The notes below the pieces were generated by a model. It did not search any database. It was not told the origin of the DNA and saw only the letters and a list, made by a program, of their open reading frames with translations. Of a DNA stretch of 64,000 bases, positions 1 through 10,942 are shown piece after piece; position 1 is the stretch's first letter; every line of letters begins with the position of its first letter. The stretch comes from Parapristionchus giblindavisi (lineage: Eukaryota; Nematoda; Chromadorea; Rhabditida; Diplogasteridae), in contig CALSFV010000223.1 in the NCBI GenBank assembly GCA_943737045.1, forward strand, positions 186,001-250,000, given 5' to 3'. Position numbers and translations under genes: made by a program.

Positions 1-145
1 TTCCATCAACCATTTCTAGCTCCATCTACCTTGCTTGCTCCATCAACGGAGCCATTCCTAGCTCCCTCTACCTCGTTAGCACCATATCAACCAGGAGCAT
101 TCCAGTTTCAGCTACCATACATGTTAGCCCTAAAAATGCACCTAC
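1..145. other. dhc-1 intron 18 (incomplete)
   Basis: Downstream of the dhc-1 exon 18 donor on the minus strand. It holds a loose repeat of a CTAGCTCCATCTACC-like unit and no exon I can recognise; the next dhc-1 exon is outside the window. Confidence 0.6.
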
Positions 146-3100
146 CTCTCCCATCCCTTTCCCAGCACATCTTCCACACGTTTCATGTAGAGCGACAGCT
201 GTCGCTCGATTTGCTTGATCCATATGATGCGAGCGGAGAAGGGAGGAACGTCGTGCGTGGGCGACATCACCTCCAGCCGCTTCTCGTAGTGCTTCGTGAA
301 CTTCACCTGCACATCAATCAGGGTTTGGGTTACGGTAGTCTCGTATTTATTGATTTCAATATTGCATCAACCAGGGGCTAGGTTACGGTAGTCTTGTATT
401 TATTGATTAAATATCGCATAGTAATAGGAAAAAATAAATTAAAAATACTAACGGATATGCAAAAGAACCAAAATGCTTATTGTTTGTTTTTCAACGTCAA
501 GAGACACGAGAACATCAAATCACCGATCACGGTCGTACTTAGCAACTGACCGAAACATGTAATCACCGGCATACATTTACGGCGCTCTCAAAGGGATTTT
601 TTGGTGCGTTTGATTTAGAAAAAAGTCGTTATTTTTCTTTTTCTTCCAATGCCAAAGCAGTTATACGATATATGAGCATCAACTCTATGATTAATTTTGG
701 TACTATAACAAAAAAAGAACCATGTGACGATCCTAGAATTATGAGGGTATGTACGATCTATGTATGCAATGCACGATCGCCAGGCGAATCCATGTTTCAG
801 AGATCCTATAATCGTGCATACCTGGAGCGCCTCAATGTCCTCCTTCACTCTCGCGATCAGCTGCGTCTGGTACTCGCGTATGGCGCCGCGGATGTGCTGG
901 CGCACAAAGAGTGCGTTGTAGCGCGAGAAGATCGCGAACATCTCCTTGGCGTTCTTCGCTTCAATGGAATCAATCGATAATTGATAGCCAATCAATAACG
1001 ATCAATAAATAAATATTTGATAATTTGCATTATTAGCTTGTCCTTCGAGAGATCACCACTAGGCCAGTGAATCAGCAGAGATATTTCAATACAATAACTT
1101 TTTTTCGACTTTAGTAAAGACTTGTAAATAGTTTGAAACAGTAAAAAGCTAGATGCAGACAATGGGTACACAGCTATCAGTGTTAATCATCTATTGATTT
1201 ATTGATCGATTTCATTTATTGATCTTTTTTCAGCAGCTACATATTATCAATGACCGCACACATCATCCCCAACCAGCTTGTTTCAAGTTTCAACACACTG
1301 TCAAGTATCCGCTACATCCAGTGTATTGCAGTGTCATTTCGGTTTCTCTTTTCAAAAACGTAACAATAACACTAAAAATGCGAATCATTCCCCAAAGGCG
1401 TGATCACGCAATTTTTCAGCTATTTTCGAATCCTAACTATTTCTAAAGTACCGCTTCGAGTTTATCTTCTTTTCCCCAATATATAAGAAGCAAAAAAATA
1501 ATAATAATAATTATTATTATTATTAATATTATTATCCCCCTCACCCGCTCCCAGTTGATCTCTCAGTCTCGCCGTAATCTCCGTCTCCACTCGTTCGATC
1601 TGCTCCTCGTATCTGCGCACCGCCGAATCCCACGAGATCGAGCCATCCTGAGTCACGTCCAGGCAGTCCACCTCCTGCAATGATCAATCGATAATTGAAT
1701 TCCAATGAATCGATAATTCAGAATCAATCAATCAATACATCGTTAATCGATCCAGTATTTGCCTAATGTTAAGGGTTATGTTAGGAGTATCAAAAGCATC
1801 ATCTAAAGAGATAGTTTAAAATGTAGCTGAAACATGAACCAGCTAGGTCGCTGTCAATCAAACTCTAACCGCTAAATTAGCAACATTGGAAGTCTTAAAA
1901 CCATTCAAAACAAAGCAAAAATCAATAATAACAACAACAACTCAATAATCACAAGAAAAAAATCAATAATAACAACAAAAATCAATCAATAATCACACCT
2001 TGACAATCTCATAGGCAGCACGAACGGCTTCGGATGCATTGTCTCCTTGGGAATCTGATGACGACGATCCTCCGTCAGCCGCGTTGACAGACTGACGCAG
2101 CACACGACCAATCACTGTGCGCAGTTGCTCGTGAGAACTGAGATATATTGATTGATTGATTGATTGATATGGGGCTATCGATCTATTGATTGAAATAGGG
2201 ATATTGATCAATCGATATGATTGATTGATACGATACAGGCTGAAAGTCAATGTGAAATACAAGCTACAGGAATGATTCTGTGAAGTATGATATGAAGATA
2301 TTGATTGATTCACACGTGGGTGAGCAGGGTTAATTTCATAAGGGGGAACGCGAAAACGATTTTTAAATCGATCAATCAATCAATAACAAGTGAATACATC
2401 GATACCATCTAAACTGCCACTGTACCCAAAACCGTCGCCGATATCGCTAGCTTATTATTGCGACGGACACCCATCAACACTTTATGTCATTCATTTTAAT
2501 GCTACTTGTAATACGATGGAATAAGTAATTAGAGAAGATAAGATCAGAAAACTCGATACCGTCTAAACTGCCTGAGGGCAGACAGTCTCTGTTCGAGCTT
2601 CTTGTGCTGTGGATTCATCTTCCTACTCAGCTTGCTCTGCTCGTCCCGCTTCTTCTTCGACAGCTCGCGCATCGTCGTCGTCACTCTGCATATTATATTA
2701 ATTAAATTAATTAAATATGTTTAATTTAAATAAGTGTCGTCGTCACTCTGAATGCTATATTATATTATAAATTAAATATATTTAAATGTTTTAATTTAAA
2801 TAAGTATGCAGACAAAACATCACTATAGATTTAACTAACACATTTTGAAATTTAACAGAAAATTAAATATTCAAACTCCCATACTTGTCCAGATGTTCGT
2901 CCCACTTGTTGAAGACGTTGAAGCAGGAGCTCATAAGTTGATCAAACTCGCTCATGGTGATGTGCATCAGACGACGATTGTCCAGAACCTGATCATTATT
3001 ATTATTATTATTATTATGTCTATCAAATTTTAAATTTTATCAAAAATAATAAAATCGAGATAAAAGAGAAATCTGTTTTCAACGCCGTGAATCCGCGTCT

Positions 3101-6100
3101 CACAGTCTATAAATAGCACCCGATAACACTCTCTCAACGCTTATCTCCTATAACACGAGGATTCTCGTTTCACGCTCATTAAGACTGCACTGACAGCACG
3201 CCATCATTGCTTACGGTAGATTACGTAGAAAATATTTAAAAAATACACAATGAGTCTTATATTACAAATTATGCTATATCTTTACCTACTAACATGAAGC
3301 CACAGCCTGCCCTTCTCAAACCACGTGGATTCGTGTCTCACGACTTTCACAAATGGGAACATCACGATAACGTGATCAATGTATCACCATCAAAAAAATA
3401 TTTTCACAAACTTGTACCACATGTTTGCAACCCGGCGAATTCACGTTTCTCTCCGTTCACAAGTGCGTTGGCAACACTCCCCCCACTGATTACCCTCGAT
3501 TACGTAGGCAATAAGAGATCTACTAAAATTCATAATCTACTAATCTACTAATATTCATTTGTTGAACTTCAATTCGGAAACAACGCAGCGATTCATGTCT
3601 CAGTACGTTACCAAATTCGATTTTCCATTATAAATATCACCCGATAATAGGGTTCCGCATTCGTGCGCTATGCCGTACAATTCGTGTAATCGTGCAGACT
3701 CGTGCATCATTTTCATTCATCCTCGGCATTTAGCGGTCGCTATTTTTAATGCTTTATCGGCATTTTCTTTGTTATATAAATGCAAATTCCACTAAAGCAT
3801 TGCAAATAGCGACCGCTAAATGTCGCTGATGAATGAAAATGATGCGCGACTCTGCACGATTGCACGAATTGCACGACTTAGTGCACGAATGCGGAACCCT
3901 ACCCGATAACAACTCTCAATAATCATTCTCTATAACGTAGAAAAAAAAGGGGAAAAACATTACATTCTAATAATGCAGCCGTTCCTACAAAGTCTGCTTT
4001 TCATTTATTTTGACAGCCTCCGCCTACGATTGCAACCCCGCGAATTCTCGTTTCACGTTCTCTACAACTGCACTGACCGCACGCCGTCATTGCTTACGGT
4101 AGATTACGTAGAAAATACAGAGTGAGTCTTATATTACAAATTATCAAACATCAATTCTTAATATTTTCTTATTCTTAATATACAATTCTTGATCTCTTAA
4201 TCATCAAATCAAATTACATCAAAAGAAATCGGAGAAACCCCACTCTCAAGCACCTCGCTACTTGGAAATATATCGGAAGTCAATTTTTACTCACGATAAG
4301 ATTAATCAAATTCATTTCAACCACGATTAAACCACGCCCACCTTGAGTTTCTAAACCCCGCCCACATTGAGTATTTAAACCCCGCCCACCTCGAGTATTT
4401 AAACCCCGCCCACCTCGAGTATCTAAACCCCGCCCACCTCGAGTATCTAAACCCCGCCCACCTTGAGTATCTGCGTTGCGACGTCTCTGCTGACTGCCTC
4501 AATGAAGGCGAGCATGCGCATGAAGGGATACTTCGTCTGTCGTAGTTTCTTGTTCAAATGCATGAAGACCGAGGCCAGTGCCGCTCCTAAACACGCACAA
4601 ATCAATCAATAATCGATTAACAGAATAATCAATATTCGAATAATCAATAATGGGAATGGGGGTGAGAGACCAATTTTTTCTATGGTAAAATGATAAGCAT
4701 TTGTGAGCAGTAGTTCAATATCCAAGATAGTAGATCGATAAAATAAAATATCGTATCCAATCAATCAATAAATCAATACTTACCGATCCCTTCGAGATCC
4801 GTCGCAGCCATGAGCTCATTGAGCGGTAGATCTTTCATGAGCTGGTTGTAGTCAGCGACGAGCGCGATCGATTGCTTCAGACCTTACAAGGATAATCGAT
4901 AATTGATTGATTATGGTAAGTGGATCAAAGATCAATTATCCAATTATTATGGTCCGTAATCGATGATGAATTATCGATCGCTTACCCTACATACAACCTA
5001 TGGTCTAAATACATCATACGATAAACAGCGAAAGATGCATGTCCAAAATAATCTTGACCACCCGTTGATTATCCGTTTCATAGATACCATTTATAGTGAT
5101 AAATCCACGGGTTGGGTGATTGGATAGTTGCTTTGCTTTAAAAAAAAACAATACCTGTATCCGTGTCGAACGATACAGTGGCGTGGAAGCGCTTGCCGCA
5201 CTTGAGCGCCTCCAGCGTAAGCGTTACCTGTAGAAAACCGTCAATAAAAAGCCCAAATTGGGAAATGACAGAACACACCACACCACCAATCTACTACAGT
5301 ACCTCATCCGAGTCGCGCTTCTGCTGAATCTTCTGGAGGGCGCGCTCTAGATTGAACCAGAAGCGCATCTCCTGCAGGGCGGTTCCGGACGACGGGTCGC
5401 GGTCCAGCTTCGTTACCTGCACATCAAAATAATAATAATAATAATGATAATAATAATAATAATAATGATAATAATAATAATAATAATGCTAATAATAATA
5501 ATAATGCTAATAATAATAATAATAATAATATTTTATCGTTTCTTGGACAATATAAAGATATTAGATTAGTTATCAAGCATTCATATACACTCTTACTGAA
5601 ATGATGTGCAAGCTAGATTCACAATTTCATGAATGTTTTTTTTATCTCGAGACCGGGCATATTGATAACCGAACACTACGTGAACACGGAGACTTAGTGC
5701 GGTTCTTGAAACATGAAATAAGCAAGTTCAACAGGTCAAAATTTTACAATTTTTAAAACGTAATTTTTAAAACTCTGCTCTCATTGACCTATCTCAACCA
5801 TTTCAACAGATATCGCGCCTGGGGCGCAGATAAATTATTATTATTATTATTATTATTAAACAAATTTCCTCACCTTCTGGATCTCCTTGATCCATCTACT
5901 GACTCCAGTCTGGAGGGCATTCAGGAAGTCGGAATCCTCCACCATGTTGCCGAGATCTTCCACCTGGAGGAATCAATCAATAATGATCTACGATCAATGG
6001 ATAATCTCACTCAGAATTGACCAATCGACAAATCAAATCAATACAATATCAGGCTTGATCAATCGATAATCAGGCATCATTACCGTACCTTGGGCTTGGT

Positions 6101-9100
6101 CTTCTTCTCGGTCGCACGCTGGATGACGGCTGCGATATGCGGGTTGACGACGAGATTGATCTCGGGAATGTCAATGTTCTGTTGGAGATGAAGTAGGGCC
6201 ACCTGAATCAATCGATAAAGTAATATTCGGTAAATATTCGATCAATCAATCAATAAATCAAACAAGGAACCATCGGTCAGAGTATGATGCAGCAAAAAAA
6301 AGTGTTCTAAGTTTCGCTTTGGTACCAACGAGAAACACATGAAACAACCGGGCAAGTTCTAATCGATTTTTAATTGACCAAATAAGACAAAACAATAAAT
6401 ACCCTAAAAATCAATCGATACTCAAAAAACTACCGTACCTCCGCCTCATTGAGACTCTTCTCAACAGCAGGCACGAGCTTGTCACCGTCCCTCTCTCCCT
6501 TGGCAGTCTCTCTCGTGAACGACTTGAAGAACGGCGTCATGGCCTTGCCGAGGATCGCCAGCAGCGTCTCGTACGGATTGCCCTCGTTGAGTACGGTAAC
6601 GCGCACCTGATATCGATCGATTTAAAAGATTAAATGATAAATCAATCAAAAAAACCTGATCGGGAATCGGCTTGTCAGCCTCGATGAGCGTGCCGCGCTT
6701 GATGAAGACGACCTGGAACATAAATCAATAACCAACCTGATCAATTAATATTCCGCTTGATCGGTCAATAAATCAATAATCACTTCGAATCAATCAATAC
6801 CTGGGTAGATCTTTCCGTCTTGTACTCGACTTCGTTGCGCACATTGAATGCAACGATGACATCCTCCTCACCATCCTGCGAATCTGCAAGTATCGATTGA
6901 TTTTCAATTAAGTGAAAACAAAATCAGTTTGAAAATTCAGCATTTCCATGTTTCACTGTCTCAAGACTAATCAGTGATTTGGTGGCAACCTTCCTTGATG
7001 GTTATGTGCACGATAATATCTTTGTTGATCTTTGTCTCCAATATATATAATCTATCACAGAGAAGAATACAGGCGAGGTCTATGCCGACTTTGGAACACG
7101 AAATCGCCTAGTCTATCGCATCAATAAATAAATAAAACCAGCTTTTCAGACATACATGGGCACCGAAATTTTTGAAAAAAAAAAGTGAAGGTCTCCTGTA
7201 AAATTAACCATTTTTCGTTCGGATGCTCGCCTGTAGAATCGGGCTCCAGGAACCCGTTCATGTATGGATCGCACCATTGTAGTATTTTATATGTGACCAC
7301 GTGTTCACTCCATTCATACAATCCAATGATACCGCATAAAGAATATTATTATAAAGTTATTTTTATATTGTATTTTGTATTATACTGTATTATGCTATTA
7401 TGCATTGTATTTTGTATTGTATTATTTCGTATTATATTATTATAAAGGTCACTTCATTGTATTTCTATATTATATTATCTTACCCCTGAGAGTGGTAGTC
7501 TTCTCAATCGCGAGGACGGGCGCTTGCGCATCCGATATGAACTTGGTTAGGGAATCATCGCGTTTCAGGGCCTCCTGCAATCAATAAGCATATCAATCAA
7601 TCGATATCAATAAGAATATCAATCGACTCCGCATCTTCTTCAATTCATATCCGTTGTTTAGTAAAATAAATGGACAATACAAATCATCATTATTAGGTAG
7701 ACGATCAATATCAATCAATATCGTCGATCACCATAATATTATTGATCGATTGAATGCCTCTACCTCTAGTTCGGACGCTCTCGTCTCAGCTAGGAGGGCG
7801 AGCGAGGCTGCCTTCACGTACGCGTAGACGTCATCCTTCTGAGCCAGAGCCACCTGGGGCTGCAACAAAAAGGAATATTGATATTTATCATATCAAGTAA
7901 TATTGCTAATCGGTCGTCATTTTATCATCCTGTTCTCAGTGCTCCCCCAAAACCACCCTAATTAGTCGTGTCATGATATTTTATTATTTAATATGTTTTT
8001 ATATAAATATATAAATATCCTCTCATTTCATCTGTTTCTGACTATTATCTATTTTAACTTCTTCCGGGCCTAAAATCCTCAAATAACCTCAAATGTATTA
8101 GGTTGATTCATAAGTCTTGTCGCATTTTGGAGGTTTATGTTTGAGCCATCACTGCTCAGTCGTACGTTATCAATTACCCCGTCCGTTCTGGCAGTAAATA
8201 AGTCACTACTACTACTCTTTGAGCGTATTAGTGAATTGTGCCTACATCGAGTCTAGTAGCTGCAATGCCTCCACCTTTCGTTCCCTGTTTTGTACACAAG
8301 CGACACTTCATGTTGTTCTTCTTTCTATCCGAGCTCAAAACACCCGATGTCCACACCCGTATGGCGGTAGTATACAACACTAAGGCCACTAGTAAATGCA
8401 CGGTGCAACGTTGGTTCAAACGCTTCGAAAAAGGGAGTACGACGTCAAAGTCCGGACGGCACCCCGAGGCGGACTTGGACATGCTGGAGCAGCACGCCCA
8501 CGCTGACCCCTATGCTACCACCCGTGATATGGCGACGAGTCTTGGGGTAAGCCAACCCACCATCGTTGGTTGCCTACAGGATCTTGGGAAGGTCCAGAAT
8601 TTGGGTCGATGATCACCCCACCAACTGTCGGACAAGCAGAAGGGCAACCGTGCGGACCAGTGTCGGAATCTATTCTCGTACGCTCGCACAATGGCTTAGA
8701 TCGACGGGATCATCACTGGAGATGAAAAGTGGATACTTTACGACAACGTAATCCAACGGGCTCAGTGGGTCGATCGAGATGAGCAGTCCAATTCCATCGC
8801 CAAACCTGAACTTTACCAGAAAACTATCATGCTGTCTGTGTGATGGGGCAGAGGTGGTGTGGTGCATTGGGAGCTGCTACCACAGGGGTAAGACTATTAC
8901 GTAATACATAATAATAAGACATAATAAGACTATTACGGCCGCGGTATACTCTGGTCAACCACTGACCCTGAAGTCCCAGGTCCCCTTCGTTCCCTGGTTG
9001 CGCGATCAAATTCACTTCCAACACGACAGCGCCCGACACCTCGTGGCAAGGACAACCAAAAAGGCCCTGTTAGACTTTGACTGGAACGTCGACCCCCACC

Positions 9101-9747
9101 TGCCCTATTCGCCCGACTTGTCTCCTAGCGATTACAGTTTGTTATCCGATGTGCGGCGTACTCTTGGAGGAGTACACTTCAACAATCAGCGGGAAGTCGA
9201 AATCTGGCTGACCAACTTCTTTGCCTCCTAGCAGCCGTCCTTCTGGGAGCACTGCATCCACAAGCTACCCGAACTTTGGAGGAAATGTGCCGACGCAAAC
9301 GGCGCTTACTTTGATTGATTTGCTTTTGCTGAGATAAAGTTATTTTAATTTGTTTAAAGGGGCAAAATGCGACAAGACTTATGAATCAACCTAATAATTA
9401 TAAAAGTGTACAAAGCACGTTTTGAAAGCAAAAGGTGGATCAAATAGAAAGGCTAAAATATAATTGTATGTGGAAAAAGTTGATTTGGCTCGTTCAATTC
9501 GAGACTAAAACGGAAGATAAGAGCACACTCAATACACTCCTTTCTTGTTTTCGATTTTGAACTCCATGAATTTTGCACATGAATTGCGGCGCAATAAAAC
9601 TAATGTGAATATTATATTAGAGAAATTAAAAGTATGTTTTGAAAATGCAAAGTTTAAAATTTAAAACAAACAACAACGTTATATGAATCACACCTCTATA
9701 ATTGGAGCAGAGGTGACGCTCGTAGAGCTCTCGCCTCCACTCTCCAT
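146..9747 (-). CDS. dhc-1: Cytoplasmic dynein 1 heavy chain, N-terminal 18 exons (partial)
   Basis: Motor subunit of cytoplasmic dynein 1, which moves cargo and spindle components to microtubule minus ends. Only the N-terminal tail (DHC_N1 region: dimerisation and intermediate-chain binding) is here; the AAA motor lies past base 1. Exons (high to low): 9747-9694, 7859-7764, 7574-7484, 6883-6801, 6712-6656, 6606-6439, 6202-6089, 5963-5874, 5416-5303, 5227-5155, 4882-4784, 4586-4462, 2988-2885, 2685-2560, 2137-1999, 1674-1545, 958-822, 306-146. They join in frame to about 653 residues. Diagnostic stretches are [14 protein letters not shown] (exon 17), MTPFFKSF (exon 6), [10 protein letters not shown] (exon 16) and [14 protein letters not shown] (exon 18). 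The start ATG at 9747 gives [10 protein letters not shown]. The intron between exons 5 and 6 is only 49 bp. Exon 17 has a weak acceptor (TTGAAG) without a clear pyrimidine tract, but phase and homology require it. The last exon ends in phase 2 at a GTAGGT donor. Confidence 0.95.
1496..1536. repeat. AAT/ATT microsatellite
   Basis: Trinucleotide AAT run turning into ATT in dhc-1 intron 16, directly beside the exon 16 donor region. Similar runs lie at about 2989-3017, 5427-5531 and 5837-5858 in neighbouring dhc-1 introns. They explain the poly-N, poly-Y and poly-I tails of apparent reading frames here. Confidence 0.85.
3161..3273. repeat. Intronic duplicated block, copy 1
   Basis: This block and 4047-4143 share TCTCGTTTCACG, then CACTGAC(A/C)GCACGCC, then TTACGGTAGATTACGTAG, then AGTCTTATATTACAAATTAT in the same order. 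It is a direct duplication within the 1.47-kb dhc-1 intron 12. A related fragment is at about 17624-17710 in FAM135. No coding potential seen. Confidence 0.7.
3648..3901. mobile_element. 254-bp palindromic hAT-type miniature element
   Basis: Ends TAGGGTTCCGCATTCGTGC and its inverse, and almost the whole element is self-complementary around a short AT-rich centre. It is flanked by the exact 8-bp duplication CCCGATAA (3640-3647 and 3902-3909). TAGGG termini with 8-bp duplications are typical of hAT transposons. A second 254-bp copy is at 18161-18414. Confidence 0.92.
4047..4143. repeat. Intronic duplicated block, copy 2
   Basis: Second copy of the 3161-3273 block, same orientation, in dhc-1 intron 12. 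The two copies flank the 254-bp hAT-type miniature element at 3648-3901. Confidence 0.7.
4331..4470 (-). repeat. 24-bp tandem array containing the dhc-1 exon 12 donor
   Basis: On the minus strand the last 9 coding bases of exon 12 (ATACTCAAG) and the first 15 intron bases (GTGGGCGGGGTTTAG) form a 24-bp unit present six times. The real donor GT is at 4461-4460, with copies exactly 24 bp apart at 4437, 4413, 4389, 4365 and 4341. In the exon frame each unit contains an in-frame stop (TAG or TAA). Confidence 0.9.
7860..8100. other. dhc-1 intron 1, left of the mariner
   Basis: AT-rich intronic sequence with no recognised gene. It ends at the TA target site (8099-8100) of the mariner insertion. 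Confidence 0.6.
8101..9391 (+). mobile_element. Mariner transposon (1,291 bp) in dhc-1 intron 1
   Basis: Perfect 28-bp terminal inverted repeats starting GGTTGATTCATAAGTC, flanked by a TA duplication (8099-8100 and 9392-9393). Length and ends fit an autonomous-size mariner. It lies antisense to dhc-1. The transposase inside is broken (see 8238-9318), so this copy is dead, although its ends still match perfectly. Confidence 0.95.
8238..9318 (+). pseudogene. Mariner transposase pseudogene
   Basis: Recognisable mariner landmarks run in order: HKRHFML near the N-terminus, a helix-turn-helix region with [10 protein letters not shown] and LGVSQPTI, the first catalytic Asp in GDEKW, the second in FQHDSARH, the third in SPDLSPSDY, then the YFD end. 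This is the D,D34D arrangement. In-frame stops lie at 8610, 8697 and 8841. A short duplicated insertion near 8893-8935 and a frame change before 8998 follow, with another stop at 9229. It cannot make an active transposase. The true start is unclear. Confidence 0.92.
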
Positions 9748-10942
9748 TCCAAGTGTTGTTCTTCTCCTACTACTCTTTCGATCAAATTATCGATCGGAAG
9801 ATCTGAATAAATCAATAAATCGATAATTTTAACTGATCAACGCGAAAACATAAAGGATGACTAATAAGCGATACCCGCAGAGGGGGAGGAACGGGGACTA
9901 AAGTGGCGAGGATGACAGAGTGGAGAGAATTAGAGAAGCGAGGAAAGGTGGGAGAGTGAAGGGAAATCAGAGATACAGGTAGCAGCGGCCCTCTCTATCT
10001 CCGAGAGTGAGCTAGTGAAGAATGTACTAGAGAGTGGCCGTTGTACAAACCGAAGAGAGAGGTCACAAATACCCCCTGTCGATAGCAGAAGCGATTAGTC
10101 GAATTGATAATCCGATCAATATTTTCGGTCTAAATAAAATTAAAATAAAGCAACAAAAGATATCTTTTAAAAGATATGGCAAGAGGCTACAATCAAACTG
10201 CAAAGGCGGCAGCTACTCAAATATCCATTTGGCACAGCGAGCGAGAGGCCCTCTTGCGAAATGTGCGCTGTTTCAGTGCAAAAAATGACCTCACGAGAGC
10301 AGCGCAAAAGAGCACAGCCACGAGTAAAGTTAAGCAAGATTCACAAGTGTATTGCCTGAAGAGTTGAATAGAATGGAAAACCCACCGCGAGCAACCACAA
10401 AAATCATTTTTAAAATGCAATTTTAATTGAATTTTATGGCAAATTCAGCACACTTTCGCGCCATCGTGTGCTTACTGTATCATTAGGAATTTGCAGAAAA
10501 CCAATTTCCTGTGCCGTTCCTTATTGACAGATGCGGCTCTCAAGTGGGGTCTTCTTATTTTCTCTTTCGAATTGGTTTTCTATGCGTGTTTCTCATGTGT
10601 AACTGACCCATATTTGTCGTGATATAGTTGATTCGATTGCGTTTGTTTTCATTTATCTGCATTCGCTCAGGGCGGCGGGTCCCTTCTCGCATATCGGTGT
10701 GCGCGCGCCAAACGCGCGTCTGGTCGAGCAGGTAGCTAGGTAAGTAATATTATCTTGTTGACGACGTTGCCATCTTTCTCCGTATCGCAGTGATAATCAT
10801 AATCTTCGATGTGGAAGAAGGGGAAACAGAGATAATCTCGTTATTACTACTAGTTTGTGTGTGCGTGTTTATGTTATAAACCACCCGTTTGGCAGGTAGT
10901 CTCTTCTCTTCGATCGATTTTTCGATTTCGATATCGATTTAC
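9748..10942. promoter_or_regulatory. Divergent upstream region of dhc-1 and FAM135
   Basis: The 1,195 bp between two oppositely directed start codons must hold both promoters and 5' UTRs. A GC-rich stretch lies at about 10670-10735, unlike the AT-rich introns. No TATA box or specific site can be assigned. Short reading frames at 10034-10420 resemble nothing I know and overlap one another. Confidence 0.55.

Noticed and set aside
10034..10420. Overlapping 63-84-codon frames upstream of FAM135
   Set aside because: They overlap on both strands, have no recognisable family and lie in the shared promoter region.
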